64,000 bases of DNA, from assembly GCF_030546805.1 (NCBI RefSeq), contig NZ_JAUOPC010000007.1:186001-250000 (forward strand), in the 5' to 3' direction. Below are positions 45,673 to 53,495 of the stretch, piece by piece (position 1 is the stretch's first letter; every line of letters starts with the position of its first letter). Source of the stretch: Cyclobacterium sp. 1_MG-2023. GTDB lineage: Bacteria > Bacteroidota > Bacteroidia > Cytophagales > Cyclobacteriaceae. The notes beneath the pieces are model-generated. The model was not told where the DNA came from. It was given only the letters and a program-made list of their open reading frames with translations, and searched no databases. A program made the position numbers and the translations under genes.

Positions 45673-46362
45673 ATGAAGTCAAAAGCATTGCTACTTTCCT
45701 TGCTATCTTTGTTGCTGCTGAGCCCTTTGATGGCACAGAAAATACCTATTTTTAATGGAAAGGATTTGTCCGGCTGGCATGTGGATGTACCGGATCAAGA
45801 TGAAAATCCCAATATTAGCCCCTCCTTTGTAGTGAAAGACGGGCTATTGATAAGCATGGGAACCCCTCAAGGTCACCTGATCACCAATGATGAATATGAA
45901 AACTACAGGATTACTGCAGAGTACCGCTTTCCTGAAGCCACAGGAAATTGTGGAATACTCATACATGCCTCTACCCCCAGGTCTTTGTACAAAATGTTCC
46001 CCAAATCAATTGAGGTTCAGATGTACCATGAAAATGCAGGGGATTTTTGGTGCATAGTAGAAAATATAGAAGTAGACAATATGGTGGAAAGAAGGGGGCC
46101 TAAAGAAGAGTGGGGAGTGACTGAAGGTAAAAAAAGAAGAATTCTCAACCTTACCGATGGCTCAGAAAATACTCCCGGTCTGTGGAACAGAATGGTGATC
46201 GAGTGCTTAGAGGATAAAGTTAAGGTTTGGGTAAATGGTGACTTGGTAAACGAAGGATACAATGCTACGGCCACTAAAGGGCAAGTTGCTGTTCAAGCAG
46301 AGGGTGCCAAAGTAGAGTTTAGAAAGCTTGAGCTAGAACCAATCACTCAACTCTCAAAATAG
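45673..46362 (+). CDS. DUF1080 (3-keto-disaccharide hydrolase-type) protein
   Basis: A 229-residue exported protein with a signal peptide (cleavage near LMA-QKI) and a DUF1080 domain: IFNGKDLSGWHV near 25-36, ITAEYRFPEATGNCGILIHAS near 77-97, and the end VWVNGDLVNEGYNAT with QAEGAKVEFRKLEL. The fold is a concanavalin-like beta-sandwich. Characterised members cleave 3-keto-glycosides. It lies 95 bp after the GMC/subunit-3 pair, so the three could act in sequence. Confidence 0.9.
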   Translation: MKSKALLLSLLSLLLLSPLMAQKIPIFNGKDLSGWHVDVPDQDENPNISPSFVVKDGLLISMGTPQGHLITNDEYENYRITAEYRFPEATGNCGILIHASTPRSLYKMFPKSIEVQMYHENAGDFWCIVENIEVDNMVERRGPKEEWGVTEGKKRRILNLTDGSENTPGLWNRMVIECLEDKVKVWVNGDLVNEGYNATATKGQVAVQAEGAKVEFRKLELEPITQLSK

Positions 46363-46370
46363 ATTCATTT

Positions 46371-46397
46371 AAAAAAAGCCCATCCTAGGGCTTTTTT
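46371..46397. terminator. Bidirectional terminator between DUF1080 and Crp/Fnr genes
   Basis: AAAAAAGCCC-ATCCTA-GGGCTTTTTT has A-run and T-run on both sides, so it can end transcription from both convergent genes. Confidence 0.82.
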
Positions 46398-46408
46398 GTT
46401 TTGGTATA

Positions 46409-47122
46409 TCAGCCATAGAAATCTGAAAGCCTAGCCAAGCCTTTTCGATTCAATAATATAATTTTCTTCCCTTGTAAATCTATAAGTTTATCTTTCTTAA
46501 ACTCAGAAAGCAGTCTAATTACTGTCTCTGTAGCCGTACCAACGAGCCCTGCAATTTCCTCCCTGGTAAGGGTTATGTCTAGCCGTTGCCTATCTCCTCC
46601 ATCCACACCATAACTGTCTCCCAATTGCAATAATGTCAAGGCCAAACGCTCCCTGATAGATTTCTGAGTAGCATCGGTCAACTGGCTTTCCATTAATCCC
46701 ATGTCATGACAAAGGGCCTGTGTAAGGCGTTGATGAAAATTATTGTCCTCTTTCATCACTTTTAAAAACACCTCTTTTGGTACAAAACAAATACCTGCAT
46801 CCTCCACAATTGTGGCGGTGGTAGTATAGGCCTCTTCTCCGATCAATGAAGCATAACCCACAAGATCTCCTTTCTGAGCCAGTCGTATGATCTGATCCTT
46901 ACCGTTCGATGCGGTTTTAAAAATTTTAACCACCCCACTATTTACACAGAAAACACCCAAAGGCTTCGTGCTTTCATAATAAAGGATTTGGCCCTTCTTG
47001 TGAGAAATAAAATTCTTCCCTTCTGATACACTGCACAAATGCTCTTCCCCTAGTCCGGCAAATAAGGATAACTTTCTGCTCAAACACAGTTCACAAGGCG
47101 TACTTTTAACTTTATTCATCAT
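46409..47122 (-). CDS. Crp/Fnr-family transcriptional regulator
   Basis: A 237-residue regulator: cyclic-nucleotide-binding-like beta-roll (about 30-130) and C-terminal winged helix with LTREEIAGLVGTATETVIRLLSEFKKD (about 180-206). Six cysteines are present: 10, 13, 30, 59, 112 and 138. The N-terminal CELC and the spacing to Cys30 and Cys112 recall Fnr, so oxygen or redox sensing through an Fe-S cluster is possible (inference). Crp-type arginines for cAMP binding are not evident. A TGAC-N4-GTCA palindrome in its promoter suggests autoregulation. Confidence 0.9.
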   Translation of the reverse strand: MMNKVKSTPCELCLSRKLSLFAGLGEEHLCSVSEGKNFISHKKGQILYYESTKPLGVFCVNSGVVKIFKTASNGKDQIIRLAQKGDLVGYASLIGEEAYTTTATIVEDAGICFVPKEVFLKVMKEDNNFHQRLTQALCHDMGLMESQLTDATQKSIRERLALTLLQLGDSYGVDGGDRQRLDITLTREEIAGLVGTATETVIRLLSEFKKDKLIDLQGKKIILLNRKGLARLSDFYG

Positions 47123-47154
47123 ATCCAGCCTTTATTTTTTTGAAAGATACTAGA

Positions 47155-47184
47155 CAAATTTAGCAAATAACATGACTAAGGTCA
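47155..47184 (-). promoter_or_regulatory. Promoter and candidate operator of the Crp/Fnr gene
   Basis: Minus-strand TAAATTTG (47162-47155) fits TAnnTTTG. Just upstream, where the -33 element would lie, is the palindrome TGAC-TAAG-GTCA (47173-47184), with the 4-bp spacing of Fnr-type sites. This suggests the regulator represses its own gene. Confidence 0.32.
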
Positions 47185-47208
47185 CATAAATTGTCATAAA
47201 TCAGTTGT

Positions 47209-47697
47209 TTAAATCTCTTGATTTTCTTCAAATTTTGGGAAATGATTAATTTGAGAATATTTACCTGTTTTTAAGTCTTTTTTAAGGCAATAATGCATCC
47301 GCCCATTGCTAATACATATATATGGGGCATTGAATTTATTATTGTAGACACAAACTTGCTCAACCGTTTTTTGGCTCAATTTCACATCCGGTGCTTTGCA
47401 TTCAATTAGAAAAAAGGATGCGCCCGACCTGTCCAATACCAAAATATCAAAGCGCTTTTGTAGGGCATTGTATTTTAAGCCTTTTTCCAGCGAAATCAAG
47501 CTGCCGGGATAATTCATGTGCGTAACCAAATAATGAATAATGTGTTGCCTTACCCATTCTTCAGGAGTTAATAATAATTTTTTCTTCCTTATGGGGTCAA
47601 AAACAAAGTATTTACCCTCATCACCCTTTTCTAAATTTATAGGGTAGGCAGGTAAATTCAACGAAACGTCAGCCAATTGGGCAACCAAATCTTTCAT
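47209..47697 (-). CDS. HsdR N-terminal-like nuclease domain protein
   Basis: A 162-residue protein resembling the N-terminal endonuclease domain of type I restriction HsdR (HSDR_N_2). Seen: LTPEEWVRQHIIHYLVTHMNYP near 43-64, and a PD-(D/E)xK-like pattern RFDILVLDRSG...LIECKAP near 82-104. It lacks the helicase motor, and no HsdM or HsdS is present. Such short proteins are common single genes in Bacteroidota. A TTG start 18 bases upstream is in frame; the ATG at 47697 is used. Function unknown; nucleic-acid cleavage or binding is possible. Confidence 0.85.
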   Translation of the reverse strand: MKDLVAQLADVSLNLPAYPINLEKGDEGKYFVFDPIRKKKLLLTPEEWVRQHIIHYLVTHMNYPGSLISLEKGLKYNALQKRFDILVLDRSGASFFLIECKAPDVKLSQKTVEQVCVYNNKFNAPYICISNGRMHYCLKKDLKTGKYSQINHFPKFEENQEI

Positions 47698-47751
47698 GTT
47701 ACAAATTTCCAACAAAAAACCAGAAGGAAAAACACATTGACATTAATAAAG

Positions 47752-48462
47752 TCAGAAACTGAGGTAGGGTGCAATTCTATCCACCCAAGGCCGGTTAAAA
47801 ATCTTGATCTTCAATAAGTCCTCTGCCGACCCAAATGCTCCATGCTGATCCCTATAGGCCAAAATAACTTTGGTTGCTCCATAATCTATGTACGGATGCT
47901 TAATCAACTGTTTAAAATCAACTTGATTGATATTAATTTTGCTGATTATTCTAGGTTCAAAAGTGAAAGCAGTATAAATCTTTTCAGCCAATGCTGCATC
48001 TACTCCATACACTTCTAAAAGCTGTTCAGGTCTATGAAATCCCCCTAAATTATCACGGTATTCACTGATTCTGGCTGACAAGACCGGCCCTACACCCTGC
48101 ACCATTTGTAATTCTATTGCCGATACTTCAGCAAAGCTTAATTGATTAAATACCGGTTGAGAAGGTTTTGTAAGCCTAGGGACAGAAACATTGGCACCCC
48201 CTTTTCCCTTTTCTTCTTGTGGTTGTTTGGACTTTTCTTCCTGTGAAACTTGTGAAAAAGCAGATTCTGAAGAAAAGAAGGCTTTGTTTTTGGCGATGTA
48301 TTTCAGGTACATCTCTTGTGAAACAGATCGGTTATACCTCTCAATAAAATAGGGTACGGCATACAGTAAGGCGAGAATGGGTATCACAAATACGAAGCCC
48401 CGCATTTCTCTTCGCGTGAATCCCAAGTAAGATTTGAGTCTATAAAACCATTTATCTAGCAT
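47752..48462 (-). CDS. Helix-hairpin-helix membrane protein (ComEA-like)
   Basis: A 236-residue protein with one N-terminal transmembrane helix (GFVFVIPILALLYAVPYF, about 22-39), a low-complexity Ser/Gln/Lys linker, and two or three helix-hairpin-helix repeats: AIELQMVQGVGPVLSARISEYR, LLEVYGVDAALAEKIY and ININQVDFKQLIKHPYIDYGATK. This is like ComEA-type DNA-binding proteins. It may bind DNA outside the membrane, but a role in uptake is not proven; no comEC or comF is nearby. Confidence 0.88.
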   Translation of the reverse strand: MLDKWFYRLKSYLGFTRREMRGFVFVIPILALLYAVPYFIERYNRSVSQEMYLKYIAKNKAFFSSESAFSQVSQEEKSKQPQEEKGKGGANVSVPRLTKPSQPVFNQLSFAEVSAIELQMVQGVGPVLSARISEYRDNLGGFHRPEQLLEVYGVDAALAEKIYTAFTFEPRIISKININQVDFKQLIKHPYIDYGATKVILAYRDQHGAFGSAEDLLKIKIFNRPWVDRIAPYLSF

Positions 48463-48593
48463 ACTTTTCCACCTTTGCCAACATAAATTAACAATTATGG
48501 AATGTTATTCCAAAAAATTGCATTGTTGTATTGGGAATGAAAAAAGGAGTAATTTATTTAGAAGCATTATAAATTGAACTCCCTTTGATGAAT

Positions 48594-48627
48594 TAATTCA
48601 TTTCGTCCCAATTCTATAATAAATTTG
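48594..48627 (+). promoter_or_regulatory. Promoter for hemA
   Basis: TTTG (48594-48597), a 22-nt spacer, then TAAATTTG (48620-48627), both elements matching the Bacteroidota pattern. It predicts a leader of about 12 nt before the hemA ATG. Confidence 0.55.
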
Positions 48628-48645
48628 TAGCTGAAAGTTGTTGCT

Positions 48646-49929
48646 ATGCAGTCAAAGTTTAAAGCTTTAAGTCTCTCATTTAAGAATGCACCTGTAGCAA
48701 TCCGGGAGTTAGTTTCTTTGGATGAAGGAGCAGTACGCTCACTTTTGGGTAAATTGAGAGAGTTTTTCAGTTTGACAGACACCTTAATTTTATCTACCTG
48801 CAATAGAACGGAGATCTATTACAGCCACGAGCTAGACCTATCCACAGAAATTATAAAACTAGTAGGCCTTGAAAAAGGCTTGGTAGACACCATCTCTTAT
48901 TTGGAATATTTTGACATCTACCAAGATGACAAAGCCGCTATTTCCCATCTATTCAGAGTGGCCATGGGATTGGAAGCTCAGGTAATAGGTGATATGCAAA
49001 TATCAAATCAGGTAAAACGTTCCTACCAAACAGCGGTAGATATGGACATGGCCGGACCTTTCCTTCATCGATTGATGCACACCATTTTCTTTACCAACAA
49101 AAAAGTGGTACAAGAAACGGCTTTTAGGGATGGTGCTGCTTCTGTTTCTTATGCAGCGGTGGAGTTAATCGAAGAACTCACTTCCAATACTCACCAACCC
49201 AGAGTACTTTTGGTTGGTTTGGGAGAAATTGGTGAGGATGTTGCCAAGAACTTGGTGTACTTGGGAGATGCTCAGATTAAAATCGCCAATCGTACTTTCT
49301 CAAAGGCCAAAGAACTGGCTGCTGAGTACAATTTTGAGGCCATTCCCTTCGAAAAATGCTTTGAAGCAATGGAGGATGCCGATGTGATTATCTCTTCAGT
49401 TGCCATGCCGGAACCTTTAATTAGCAAAAAGTTAATCAGCAAATTCAATATAAAAAGTTATAAGTTACTTGTGGACCTTTCTGTTCCAAGAAGTATAGAA
49501 ACAGCGGTAGAAGATCTTCCGGGAGTTCTATTATACAATGTGGACAATATTCGAAGCAAAGCAACAGAAACATTAAGCAAAAGAAAAGCAGCCATTCCTC
49601 AGGTGGAAAACATCATCGTAGAAAATATCAAAGAGTTTTACGATTGGAAAAAAGAAATGATGGTTTCACCTACCATCAATAAGCTTAAAAATAGCTTGGA
49701 GCAAATCCGAAAAGAAGAGCTTGAAAGATACCTTAAAAAAGCTGATGCTGATGGTCAACAATTTGAGATTATAGATAAGATCACCAAAAGCATGATGCAG
49801 AAAATTCTAAAAGTACCTGTGGTACAACTGAGAGCTGCCTGCAAACGTGATCAAGCGGAGGAAATGATTGATATTATCAATGATCTTTTTGACTTAGAAA
49901 AAGAGGAAGCTAAAAAAGCCAATCACTAA
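48646..49929 (+). CDS. hemA: Glutamyl-tRNA reductase
   Basis: Reduces glutamyl-tRNA to glutamate-1-semialdehyde with NADPH, the first step of C5 heme synthesis. Seen: LSTCNRTEIY with the catalytic Cys52; GLEAQVIGDMQISNQVKRSY near 106-125; NADPH fold LVGLGEIGEDVAKNL near 187-201; the C-terminal dimerisation helix. The 427 residues are normal. No hemL, hemB or hemC is directly downstream, so it is a single-gene unit ending in a hairpin terminator. Confidence 0.96.
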   Translation: MQSKFKALSLSFKNAPVAIRELVSLDEGAVRSLLGKLREFFSLTDTLILSTCNRTEIYYSHELDLSTEIIKLVGLEKGLVDTISYLEYFDIYQDDKAAISHLFRVAMGLEAQVIGDMQISNQVKRSYQTAVDMDMAGPFLHRLMHTIFFTNKKVVQETAFRDGAASVSYAAVELIEELTSNTHQPRVLLVGLGEIGEDVAKNLVYLGDAQIKIANRTFSKAKELAAEYNFEAIPFEKCFEAMEDADVIISSVAMPEPLISKKLISKFNIKSYKLLVDLSVPRSIETAVEDLPGVLLYNVDNIRSKATETLSKRKAAIPQVENIIVENIKEFYDWKKEMMVSPTINKLKNSLEQIRKEELERYLKKADADGQQFEIIDKITKSMMQKILKVPVVQLRAACKRDQAEEMIDIINDLFDLEKEEAKKANH

Positions 49930-49963
49930 ACAAATCCTTCTCATAGAATTATTTCTTTTTTAA

Positions 49964-49992
49964 GAGGCATGCTAAATGCCTCATTTCTTTTA
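49964..49992 (+). terminator. Terminator of hemA
   Basis: GAGGCAT pairs with ATGCCTC around a 5-nt loop, then a T-rich ATTTCTTTTA tail. Confidence 0.55.
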
Positions 49993-50041
49993 TTGTGAAA
50001 GCTGTAATTTCTTTTTACTTTCACCCCTAAAATGAGTTAAA

Positions 50042-51628
50042 ATGCGCAAATTACACCTATTGAAATTTTTTATCCCTTTCCTATTAACCTTATTGAATAC
50101 AGGCTTGGCTTACCCCCAAACTTGGGAAGTTTTTGACAATAACTTTCATTTGGAAAAAAAACTTGCTGAGGGAGAAATATTCTTGCTTGGTAACAGCCTT
50201 AGAATCAATGTTGCCGACAATGATCTGGCTTTTTTGGATGCAAATTATGAACCCTTCACAAATATTGAAGATGCCTCTCTTTATCAGTTTCTAGAACCAT
50301 GGATTATCATTAAAAACAATGACAAATATGGAGCTTTACATGAATATGGCGAGCAGGTCTTACCTGCTATCTACGATGAAATCCAATCTTATTACACGCA
50401 TTTACTCGGAAGGAAAGGTGAGGAGTATTTTGTTTATGACAGAGGGAAAAGAGCTACCAATTCCATTGGGAAATTCAGCTCGGCCAGAATCGCTAAAAAC
50501 GGACAAGTAATTGCAAAGCATAGTGATGGAACTTTTAGCCTTCCCCTTTCAGAAAACCCTGACCAAAGGTTTATCTCCCTTACAGACCCTTCCACAGATG
50601 TAATTGTAGCAAAGGAAGCATCCGGATTTGGCTTAATAAATACTGAAGGAAAATACATTCTAAAGCCGGTAATTGATGAATTGACTCATTTAGAAGAAAA
50701 TTATTTCTACGCCAAAAACAGCAATGAGTACTTACTGATCAACGCCTTGTCTACAACTGCTGATATTAGGTACAATAGCTTTCACCGTATCAGTATAGAA
50801 AACGAGGTGATGGTAGAGTACATTCACGGGAAGCTAAGGCGAATAATGAAAAATGACGGCATTCTGCTAGATATTGTCGGCATGGATTCAGTAAGGAAGT
50901 CGGGAAATTACTTTAATGTACATTTCAGGGATGGAACCACCGGTCTTTTAAATAAAGAAGGACAATGGGAAGTTATGCCCACCAAAACTGCCAAAGGGAT
51001 ATTCCCTGGAAATGAGGGGGCCTATGGCGCCAAAATTGGAGATGGATTTGGTTTTATCAATGCCAGTGGAGATACACTAGTTGCTCCCAACTTTGACCAA
51101 GTTTCAGTTTTCTCTGAGGGCATGGCCAGTGTAAAAATGGGCACCAAATGGGGATATATCGATCACCATCAAACAATGGTCATCCCTTATGCTTATAGCT
51201 CCGCAGGAGCCTTTAAAGACGGGGTAGCTATTGTTCAAGCAGAGGGTAAATATGACCTGATCAATAAAAATGGAGCTTCTATGCTTGAAGAAGGACCCTG
51301 TCAAAGAATTAGCAAAACAACAGATGGCTATTACCTTCTGGAGAACAATGGTCTCTTTGGGCTAGCTAAACCTGATGGAACCAGCATTAGCAATCCTATT
51401 TATGAGGAAATTAGAAGAGAAGCAAAAGACAAAATTCTTGTCCGAAAAGGAGATAAATACGGTGTTATCAAAGAAAATGGCGATTTTGAGTTACCTCTTT
51501 TTTATAACACAATTCTCTTTGATGAGAAAAACAACAAGGTTTTGGCAAAAAGTAAGACAGAGAAGGTCCCTGAAGTTTTGAATAAAAAAGAATTGAAGAA
51601 AAGAAGAAAACAAAAGAAAGGGGCATAA
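50042..51628 (+). CDS. WG-repeat protein, exported
   Basis: A 528-residue protein with a signal peptide (cleavage near TGLAYP-Q) and many WG-type repeats of about 35-45 residues: KYGALHEYGEQVLPAIYDEI, FGLINTEGKYILKPVIDEL, GFGFINASGDTLVAPNFDQV, KWGYIDHHQTMVIPYAY, KYGVIKENGDFELPLFYN. Such repeats form beta-rich structures probably used for binding. The C-terminus is a Lys/Arg-rich tail. No enzyme motif is seen. Ends inside a symmetric terminator shared with floA. Confidence 0.88.
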   Translation: MRKLHLLKFFIPFLLTLLNTGLAYPQTWEVFDNNFHLEKKLAEGEIFLLGNSLRINVADNDLAFLDANYEPFTNIEDASLYQFLEPWIIIKNNDKYGALHEYGEQVLPAIYDEIQSYYTHLLGRKGEEYFVYDRGKRATNSIGKFSSARIAKNGQVIAKHSDGTFSLPLSENPDQRFISLTDPSTDVIVAKEASGFGLINTEGKYILKPVIDELTHLEENYFYAKNSNEYLLINALSTTADIRYNSFHRISIENEVMVEYIHGKLRRIMKNDGILLDIVGMDSVRKSGNYFNVHFRDGTTGLLNKEGQWEVMPTKTAKGIFPGNEGAYGAKIGDGFGFINASGDTLVAPNFDQVSVFSEGMASVKMGTKWGYIDHHQTMVIPYAYSSAGAFKDGVAIVQAEGKYDLINKNGASMLEEGPCQRISKTTDGYYLLENNGLFGLAKPDGTSISNPIYEEIRREAKDKILVRKGDKYGVIKENGDFELPLFYNTILFDEKNNKVLAKSKTEKVPEVLNKKELKKRRKQKKGA

Positions 51629-51646
51629 TGCCCCTTTCTTTTTATT
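51612..51646. terminator. Bidirectional terminator whose loop is the WG-gene stop codon
   Basis: AAAAGAAAGGGGCA and TGCCCCTTTCTTTT form a perfect 14-bp stem. The 3-nt loop TAA (51626-51628) is the stop codon of the WG-repeat gene. T-rich tails lie on both sides, and the floA stop (minus strand, 51642-51644) sits at the other edge, so one structure serves both convergent genes. Confidence 0.8.
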
Positions 51647-52655
51647 TATTTTTATCATTACCCCGAGACCTATCCGAGGATTTATTTTCATCGGATTTGG
51701 CAATTGAATCCCTCATACTGGTATCAGATTTCACATTTTCCATTTTATAATAATCCATAACTCCAAGATTGCCTGTTCTAAAGGCATCGGCAATCGCTTT
51801 TGGGACTTCAGATTCAGCTTCAGTAACTTTAGCTCTCATTTCCACATTTTTGGCTTTCATCTCCTGCTCCAAGGCTACAGCCATTGCTCTTCTTTCTTCT
51901 GCCCTTGCTTCGGCAACTTTCAGATCTGCGGTAGCTTGGTCAATTTGAAGTTTTGCCCCAATATTTGATCCCACATCTATATCTGCAATATCGATCGATA
52001 AAATCTCAAAAGCTGTCCCTGCATCCAGACCTCTCTCCAATACAAGTTTTGAGATCTTGTCAGGATTTTCCAACACACTTTTATGATTCTGAGCAGATCC
52101 GATAGAGGTAACAATTCCCTCACCTACCCTTGCCAAAATAGTCTCCTCCCCTGCTCCACCTACAAGCTGAGCAATATTTGCCCGCACCGTAACTCTCGCT
52201 TTGGCAATAAGCTGGATACCATCAGCTGCAACAGCGGCTACATTGGGGGTATTAATTACTTTTGGATTGACAGAAATTTGTACCGCCTCAAAAACATCTC
52301 TACCAGCCAAGTCTATGGCCGTAGCTTGTTTAAAAGATAGACTGATATTGGCCTTGTCTGCAGAGATCAATGCCCTTATCACATTGGGCACATTACCTCC
52401 GGCAAGAAAGTGTGTTTCCAGATCATTGGTGGTAAGGTTTAGGCCTGCTTTGGTAGCTGTAATCAGGGAATTGACAATCACTCCCGGTGGTACTTTCCTT
52501 ATACGCATTCCTACCAATTCCAAGAGGCCAACTTTCACATTTGAAAATATGGCTGTAATCCAAAGGTTAACTGGAACGAAGTATAGGAAAACAAAGAATA
52601 TTATTAGTCCGCCAAAAGCTGCAACCAATATTAATACTGAATTTGAAATATCCAT
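51642..52655 (-). CDS. floA: Flotillin-like protein FloA
   Basis: A 337-residue membrane-microdomain scaffold of the UPF0365/FloA family. Seen: an N-terminal hairpin membrane segment ([27 protein letters not shown], about 8-34), the family block [18 protein letters not shown], the SPFH-like domain (about 60-230), and a coiled-coil Ala/Glu-rich stretch [22 protein letters not shown] near 245-270. It starts 3 bp after the NfeD-type gene. NfeD-flotillin pairs are a known conserved unit. Confidence 0.94.
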   Translation of the reverse strand: MDISNSVLILVAAFGGLIIFFVFLYFVPVNLWITAIFSNVKVGLLELVGMRIRKVPPGVIVNSLITATKAGLNLTTNDLETHFLAGGNVPNVIRALISADKANISLSFKQATAIDLAGRDVFEAVQISVNPKVINTPNVAAVAADGIQLIAKARVTVRANIAQLVGGAGEETILARVGEGIVTSIGSAQNHKSVLENPDKISKLVLERGLDAGTAFEILSIDIADIDVGSNIGAKLQIDQATADLKVAEARAEERRAMAVALEQEMKAKNVEMRAKVTEAESEVPKAIADAFRTGNLGVMDYYKMENVKSDTSMRDSIAKSDENKSSDRSRGNDKNK

Positions 52656-52658
52656 GAT

Positions 52659-53120
52659 TTAAGGTTTTATGATGATTTTATTGTTTTCAATTTTAGTAAT
52701 GGTAATGTTTGTCTTGGAAGAAATAAAACCTCCTTGGGATTTGGCCTCATATATTTTATCCCTTATAATTATTTTCCCATAAGGCTTGCAGTCTGAAATC
52801 GTTTCTCCTTGTTGACCAACTTCAAGACCTAGTAATCGATCATCATAGGTTCTTCCCTTTACCGTACTCTTCAGTGCAAACCGATCCCACACACCGGATT
52901 TAAACCCGTATATAATGAACCCAATATTTATTGCTCCGGAGGCAAAGAGAACGCTGAAACCAACTGTGGCCGAAAAATTATCGAATGCATGATAGATGCC
53001 AAGTGCAGTAAAGACCAGGCCTAATATGCCCACGATTGTCGTTCCGGGAACAAAAATAACTTCCAGCATTATCAACAGTGCGCCGAAAACAATTAAACTT
53101 ATTAGTATCAACCAGTCCAT
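52659..53120 (-). CDS. NfeD-family membrane protein
   Basis: A 153-residue protein with three or four N-terminal membrane helices (WLILISLIVFGALLIMLEVIFVPGTTIVGILG and following) and a C-terminal OB-like soluble domain beginning near LLGLEVGQQGETISD. This is the short NfeD1b type that accompanies flotillins and may help assemble them. It is first in the NfeD-floA operon, with floA 3 bp behind. Confidence 0.9.
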   Translation of the reverse strand: MDWLILISLIVFGALLIMLEVIFVPGTTIVGILGLVFTALGIYHAFDNFSATVGFSVLFASGAINIGFIIYGFKSGVWDRFALKSTVKGRTYDDRLLGLEVGQQGETISDCKPYGKIIIRDKIYEAKSQGGFISSKTNITITKIENNKIIIKP

Positions 53121-53250
53121 GAATTACATTTTAACAAGCCAAACCCTACTTGTTTTGGTAGCTTTCTGTAAAATTACAAGATTTCATAACAATAGAAAGC
53201 TTAATGAAATGAATCATTTGTCTTTCTATATTATTTAACCTAAAAAGTTC

Positions 53251-53331
53251 ATGGTAAATTGTAAATGAGTAATGGTTATTAATTAATGGTTAATTGTTAA
53301 TTGATAATTAACAATTTATAATTAATAATTC
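53251..53331. repeat. AT-rich tract of TTAATTG repeats with a perfect inverted repeat
   Basis: Repeated TTAATTG-like units (both directions) lie in the proS-NfeD spacer. AATTGTTAATT (53292-53302) and AATTAACAATT (53306-53316) form a perfect 11-bp inverted repeat with a GAT loop. The flanking spacer 53121-53250 holds no gene. Confidence 0.55.
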
Positions 53332-53380
53332 CGTATGTTCAATCTGTTTTATCGAGTAAGCTCAATATAGAGGAGGGGAT

Positions 53381-53443
53381 AAAAAAAACTGAATTTTGGA
53401 AAAAGTGTTGATCTATGCACCAACACTTTCCCAAAATCCAGTT
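53381..53443 (-). terminator. Terminator of proS
   Basis: A long hairpin pairs AACTGGATTTTGGG and AAAGTGTTG with their near-complements around a 10-nt loop and is followed on the minus strand by eight T. It lies about 55 bp after the proS stop. Confidence 0.87.
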
Positions 53444-53495
53444 CTTATACTAGTTAAGCTAAAAATTTAGCTTTTGCTTTCTATACCTTATAAAA

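Noticed and set aside
47209-47697. Possible type I restriction-modification system
   Set aside because: Only the short HsdR-N-like domain is present. There is no helicase motor, methyltransferase or specificity gene in the window.
52201-52662. 153-codon open frame antisense to floA
   Set aside because: A composition artefact of the floA codons; it ends exactly across the floA start and has no recognisable domain.
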